64,000 nt of DNA from Bursaphelenchus xylophilus. Its lineage: Eukaryota > Nematoda > Chromadorea > Rhabditida > Aphelenchoididae. This document shows, piece after piece, positions 59,788 through 64,000 of the stretch; the stretch's first letter is position 1; every line of letters starts with the position of its first letter. The DNA lies in contig CAJFCV020000002.1 of assembly GCA_904066235.2 (NCBI GenBank), forward strand, positions 7,812,001 to 7,876,000, read 5' to 3'. Both the position numbers and the translations under genes were made by a program. The notes beneath the pieces were generated by a model. The model ran no database searches. It was not told the origin of the DNA and was given only the letters and a program-made list of their open reading frames with translations.

Positions 59788-60117
59788 CTAAAAACACTAC
59801 TTATATTAAAAACAAACGGATAAATTCCCGCAAATTAACAGAAAATTCCCGAGTGTGTAGAAACGGGATACGGACGCAAAAAAATAATGTTTTACATGCT
59901 CATATGCCCGTGCAAGCATCAAAATAAAAATGGCGCTCTGTCGAGTGTTCTCCTAGACATGTCAAGTGTCTGCCGCTTCTTGGGTCAACTCTTCCATTTT
60001 GCGTCAAGTGGTTTCTTATTAAATTATTTTTTTTACAGAAAATATTCGGTGTAATTAGTCCATGAAGTATGAGTCACTGTTGTGTAGGTTGACGCCATCT
60101 TTATATAGTAGTAGGCG
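59788..60117. promoter_or_regulatory. Probable shared promoter of RanBP3-like and EXTL3-like genes
   Basis: Only 330 bp separate the two divergent start codons. The promoters and 5' UTRs of both genes must lie here or be shared. No TATA-like box at a sensible place stands out; a tttacag acceptor at about 60032-60038 may serve the + strand gene. Confidence 0.5.
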
Positions 60118-63100
60118 ATGGACTGGCGGCAATGGACTAGCCTGTTCCGGCCCAGGCGATTTTCTCGTGTCTTCTTGGGGATTGTGGCCATCCTGGGCGT
60201 TGTCAACTTTGTTCCATATTTGTATTCAAGTAGTTCTCAATGTAAATACACGGAAGAGTAGGTTTTCAGTTTATTTTCTGTTCAGGGAAGGTTCTTGGTT
60301 TATTAACTTCGTTTATTAAAAATGTTTTTGCTTCAGAGACATGATTGACTTTTGTCTGAAGCCAAATAAATGGGGAGGATTCAAAGATCGTCTGAGAGAA
60401 CAACAACGGATATTTGCGTCGATCAGAGCTGAACATCAAGAGCTTATCCAAAAGTTGGGCGAGGCAACCGCGCAATTAGAAGAACTGCAACGAAGAATTC
60501 CGCTGAAGAGTACGTTTTCTTTAATTTTAATTGGTTTGTCTTTTAGAGGATGAAATCTCCAGGCTGGAATTCAAGATTGAGGAACTGAAACTGATCCAAC
60601 GGGACTTGAAAGATCGTCGGAGTGTTAAAATCGAGCTTCCGAAACCTCCAATAGGCCTTAAATCAACTTTGCGTTCTGATACTGCGTCACAAAACCTTAC
60701 ACACGACGGTTATTCCACTTTCTGGTCGTTGGAGAACTCTTTCGACTTCAGCAGATGTTCCATTGCCTCCCGGTTTCCTGTTTTCTTTTATCCGTCATCA
60801 AGTTCTGAGTTAAAGTTTCTTTCTGCAAACCTAATGGCATCCCCGTATCGAACAACCAATTCGTCGCAAGCATGTATTTTTGTGAAGATCCTTGAGGACG
60901 GTGAAGATGTCTCAAAATTGGATTATTGGGGAGACCACGGAAGAAATCATCTTCTTATTCTTCATGGAACTGCAAAGAACTTGGATCACTTTGGTGCTGC
61001 TGCCATCGTATCCCAATTCTTTGACCAGTAGGTTTATTTTTTTTTGAACATTCCGTCGGAATTTTTAAATATTTTTCCTGGTTTCCGTTCATGTTTGTTT
61101 GACATTTCAGAGGAATATTTCGCGATTTTGATCAAGAGCTCTATTTGAGGACGGCCGATATTGTTGATTTTCACGACCTTCCTGCTCTTTTACCGGAAAA
61201 GATTACTGTAAGTTGCTAATTGTCATGTGTAATATAAAATGTTCCTACGTTTTAATCGTTCATTTAGTACCTTCTCTCTTATCAAATTGGAAGCGACAAG
61301 TTGTCGAACATGATCAAAGAAGATTTGAAAAGCCTGGAGAAATCTGGTAAATCATCAATGGATCAGATGTTCATTGATTTTGATTGCACAGTGCGAAAGG
61401 ACGAAGGATTATGTGGAGATTATGATGAAAGGCGTAAGATTGTTGTGGATTTGATAAATATGTGATTTATTTTCCAGGAGCAATTGCTCAGCAATCAACT
61501 TTTGCCTTGATTTTTGATGACCAGCCTTCATTTTCTCGGCGGTTTTATGAATCACTCAAGTTTGGATCCATCCCAGTGATCATAAAAACGGGACGAAGGA
61601 GATGTCATCTCCCTTTTGACGGATACATTGATTGGAGGATGGCCTCCTTATCGGTTCCAGAAGCTCGTTTTCTTGAGCTCCACTTTATTTTAAGAAGTTT
61701 TGAATTGGAAGATTTGCTCGAGATGAAGAGAAAAGGGCGGTTTTATTTGGAAAACTACCTTCTGAATAGCAAGGGTAAGCTGATTTTAAAGGATTTAAAT
61801 GATAATGTTTTTTAAGTTATTGTGAATACTCTATTATCGTATCTTCGGCATCGACTTTTGATCCCCGGACTTCAAGCAAAAACTGTGGCTGATGTGGAGA
61901 GCTCAGAACCAGTACTTACTTACCCGGCCCCATCAACCAGACCCCCATATGATGATGAATTCCTAGGGCCAGTTGAACCACCGTATAACTCCCCAGCCTA
62001 TAATCACAACTTTTCGGCAATTACAATGGTAATTATGCTATGCTTGATGTTTTATATTATAATGATGATTTGGTTATGCTTTTGTGTTTTTAATAGATGC
62101 TGCTTTTTAGTACGGCTCCCGGTTATGGAACGAACTCCCATCCCAAGTCCATTCATCCCCTGAATTCCTCACAATTTCATCGCCATTACCTTCAGATGTG
62201 GAGTTCAGCGAGCATCTGAGTGCCGGGATGAGACCAATCGGGCCTGGATCTGGTTCCAGCTTCAGTCAGAGCCTTGGGGGAAATAGAATCAGAGAGCAGT
62301 TTACGGGTAAGTTAGTACATATTAGTTTGTCGTAATTGATTCGGAAAACAAGGTCTTATCAAATATAATCTTCTCTATTAAACCACTGTTGCAGCCGTAA
62401 TCCAGACATATAATCGAGATTCTGTTCTCAACACCACACTTGCCGATCTGAACCGACTTCCCTATTTGAATAAAGTGATCGTAGTTTGGAATAATATGGA
62501 CCGATCTCCAGACCCCCTTCTTTGGCCCAAGCTTCATTGCCCCATCGTGTTCGTCAAGCCCATACAGAACTCGTTGAATAATCGTTTCATGCCCTTGGAA
62601 CACATCAAAACCGAAGCCGTTTTAATGTTGGATGATGACATCGAACTAAAACAACACGAGATTGTATTTGCATTCAAAAGTGTGTGGAGAGAGAATCGTG
62701 ATAGATTGGTCGGATTTCCTGCAAGATATCATTGCAGATACGACGACAATCAGGTGTATTACAACTCTAATCACACTTGTCAATACAGTCTGATATTGAC
62801 TGGGGCCGCATTTATTCATAAGGTAAGGTAATACTTGCTTTGGATGTTATTAAAGAGGTATTGGATATTCTAAGTAACAATGTGGATAATTTGGATATTC
62901 ATTTGTAGGAGTACCTTCGAATGTACAATGAAATGATGCCTGAAATGGTCAAGGATAAGGTCGATGAGTGGATGAACTGCGAAGATTTAGCCATGAACTT
63001 TTTGATCGCTCATTTGACAAGGAAACCCCCAATGAAAGTGACTAACAAATGGACATTGAGGTGGGATATTAATCATTGGGAAATACAGCATCTTGTCTCT

Positions 63101-63310
63101 CCTTCTATAATATAATATTTCAGATGTCCAACATGCGAAGATTCCCTGTTCAAACATGAAAATCATTACAATCGACGTCATGATTGTATCAGGCTATTCA
63201 CCAAAATATTTGGATACAATCCGTTGCTATACACTCAGTTCCGGGCTGACTCTGTTCTTTTTAAAACCCGCGTTCCCGCTGAACATTCCAAGTGCTTTAG
63301 GTATGTGTAA
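60118..63310 (+). CDS. rib-2: EXTL3/RIB-2 heparan sulphate glycosyltransferase
   Basis: This Golgi type II membrane enzyme starts (and in nematodes extends) heparan sulphate chains by adding N-acetylglucosamine. Twelve exons (60118-60257, 60337-60509, 60547-61027, 61111-61207, 61268-61433, 61478-61774, 61817-62028, 62097-62121, 62196-62306, 62395-62822, 62909-63060, 63124-63310) encode 822 residues. It has a short cytoplasmic tail, a membrane anchor (about 18-35), a coiled-coil stem (about 60-130), an exostosin domain ([14 protein letters not shown] to about 560) and a C-terminal GT64 domain with the metal-binding Asp647-649 (LMLDDDIEL). The end KCFRYV matches the family. The 25-nt exon at 62097-62121 is inferred from phase and is the least certain piece. 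It may read into the final intron-like region if spliced differently. Confidence 0.93.
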
Positions 63311-63585
63311 CCCACTCAATTTGTACATTCTGCTCAGTCTAAAGGAGTCTCCTATTATTTTTATTTTTTTGCATTGCTATCATTCTCATTGTCACTGCCT
63401 TATCGGTACTACTACCTACACCTTACATCTCCTTTTTCTAGCCATATCTCTTCCAAATACCGGGTAATTATCTCATACTTCAGCTATGAAATTAATAAAC
63501 AGTCTTTTGAACATGACCAAAATTAATTTGAAGACCAAAATAGGTTTAATTAACAAGAGATCAAAACTGGCAGTGAATTACAGTA

Positions 63586-63960
63586 TCAATCGCAGGTGTA
63601 GCCCGTCCCTCCGTACGGTTTGGGGCGGGGATTCCTCTCGCAGACATCGAAAGTCAACCGAAGACAGGCCAATTCGTTCTCATATAACAACCAGGGAAGG
63701 TACTCTTCGCTGGAAAGTAGAGATGATTGAAAAATACGAAAATGAAACGAGAGCTCTTACCGATGCCAAATGTTCTGTCGATAATCGATATACCATTGTT
63801 GGAACTTTTCGAATTGCCCCCTATTTATGTCCCAGTTCCGTTTTCGCTCGGCCAATTCTCTTTCGACCATCTTCCGGATCTGATTCATCTTTGCATCGCG
63901 TTTTCGGGCAACTGCTCCTGTGGCATTGTAAGCCAGACGGACTTTGGCCACAACTGTTCC
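63586..63960 (-). CDS. 3' part of an unrecognised minus-strand gene (cut by edge)
   Basis: Two exons are visible (63761-63960 and 63586-63709). The first begins at an atcttag acceptor with GTVVAKVRLAYNATGA, so at least one 5' exon lies beyond the window. The visible 107 residues include a long, highly charged helix (RKRDAKMNQIRKMVERELAE) and a Trp/Tyr-rich part with three cysteines near the end (CLRLTFDVCERNP...YTCD). I do not recognise the family. Its 3' end faces that of the EXTL3-like gene, 275 bp away. Confidence 0.65.
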
Positions 63961-64000
63961 CTAAGATAATATTTTCATTATCATTACCGACAATTAGAAA

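Noticed and set aside
63301..63470. An extra final exon for the EXTL3-like gene after 63430
   Set aside because: Reading straight through gives the family-like end KCFRYV and a stop at once; splicing onward would add about 25 residues with no family match.

Overview
The window looks like nuclear DNA of a nematode. Most introns are short (about 40-130 nt) with gt...ttttcag borders, and many start codons sit just downstream of an unpaired ttttcag site, as expected for spliced-leader trans-splicing. Two genes pair a ShK (SXC) six-cysteine domain with an animal haem peroxidase, an architecture typical of nematode cuticle peroxidases. I cannot name the species. All gene models were spliced by hand; exon lengths and phases were checked to sum to an open frame, but no transcript or database support was available.

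Layout. 0-1.7 kb: a 1,537-bp fold-back DNA transposon. 1.7-3.7 kb: an orphan gene. 4.4-15.8 kb: two ShK haem peroxidases, on opposite strands, around an orphan cysteine-rich secreted protein gene. 15.8-24.4 kb: about 8.6 kb with no convincing gene, but with a duplicated 93-bp module, TGACGTCA sites and perfect hairpins. 24.4-25.1 kb: a small minus-strand gene that is broken. 25.8-29.9 kb: geranylgeranyltransferase I beta, a secreted lipase and a small orphan protein, all on +. 30.0-41.0 kb, minus strand: DPH2 (with a short inverted-repeat element in an intron) and a long TEX2-type lipid-transfer gene with three possible first exons and a mariner-type element in an intron. 42.3 kb: tRNA-Trp(CCA). 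43.6-46.2 kb: an enhancer-of-polycomb protein. 46.9-53.5 kb: XPF/ERCC4, whose 3.1-kb intron holds a complete inositol-3-phosphate synthase gene on the other strand. 53.8-58.1 kb: a serpin-like protein, ribosomal protein eS12 and a basic orphan protein, close together on the same strand. 58.6-59.8 kb (minus): a RanBP3-like protein, divergent from an EXTL3/RIB-2 glycosyltransferase at 60.1-63.3 kb. The right edge cuts a small minus-strand gene.

The peroxidases and the orphan secreted protein may share a role in extracellular matrix or cuticle; this rests on domain content and position only. The other recognised genes are ordinary housekeeping functions (DNA repair, prenylation, diphthamide and inositol synthesis, heparan sulphate synthesis, nuclear transport, translation) with no evident common pathway. 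Their interest lies in gene organisation: nesting, possible operons, alternative first exons and transposon-bearing introns.
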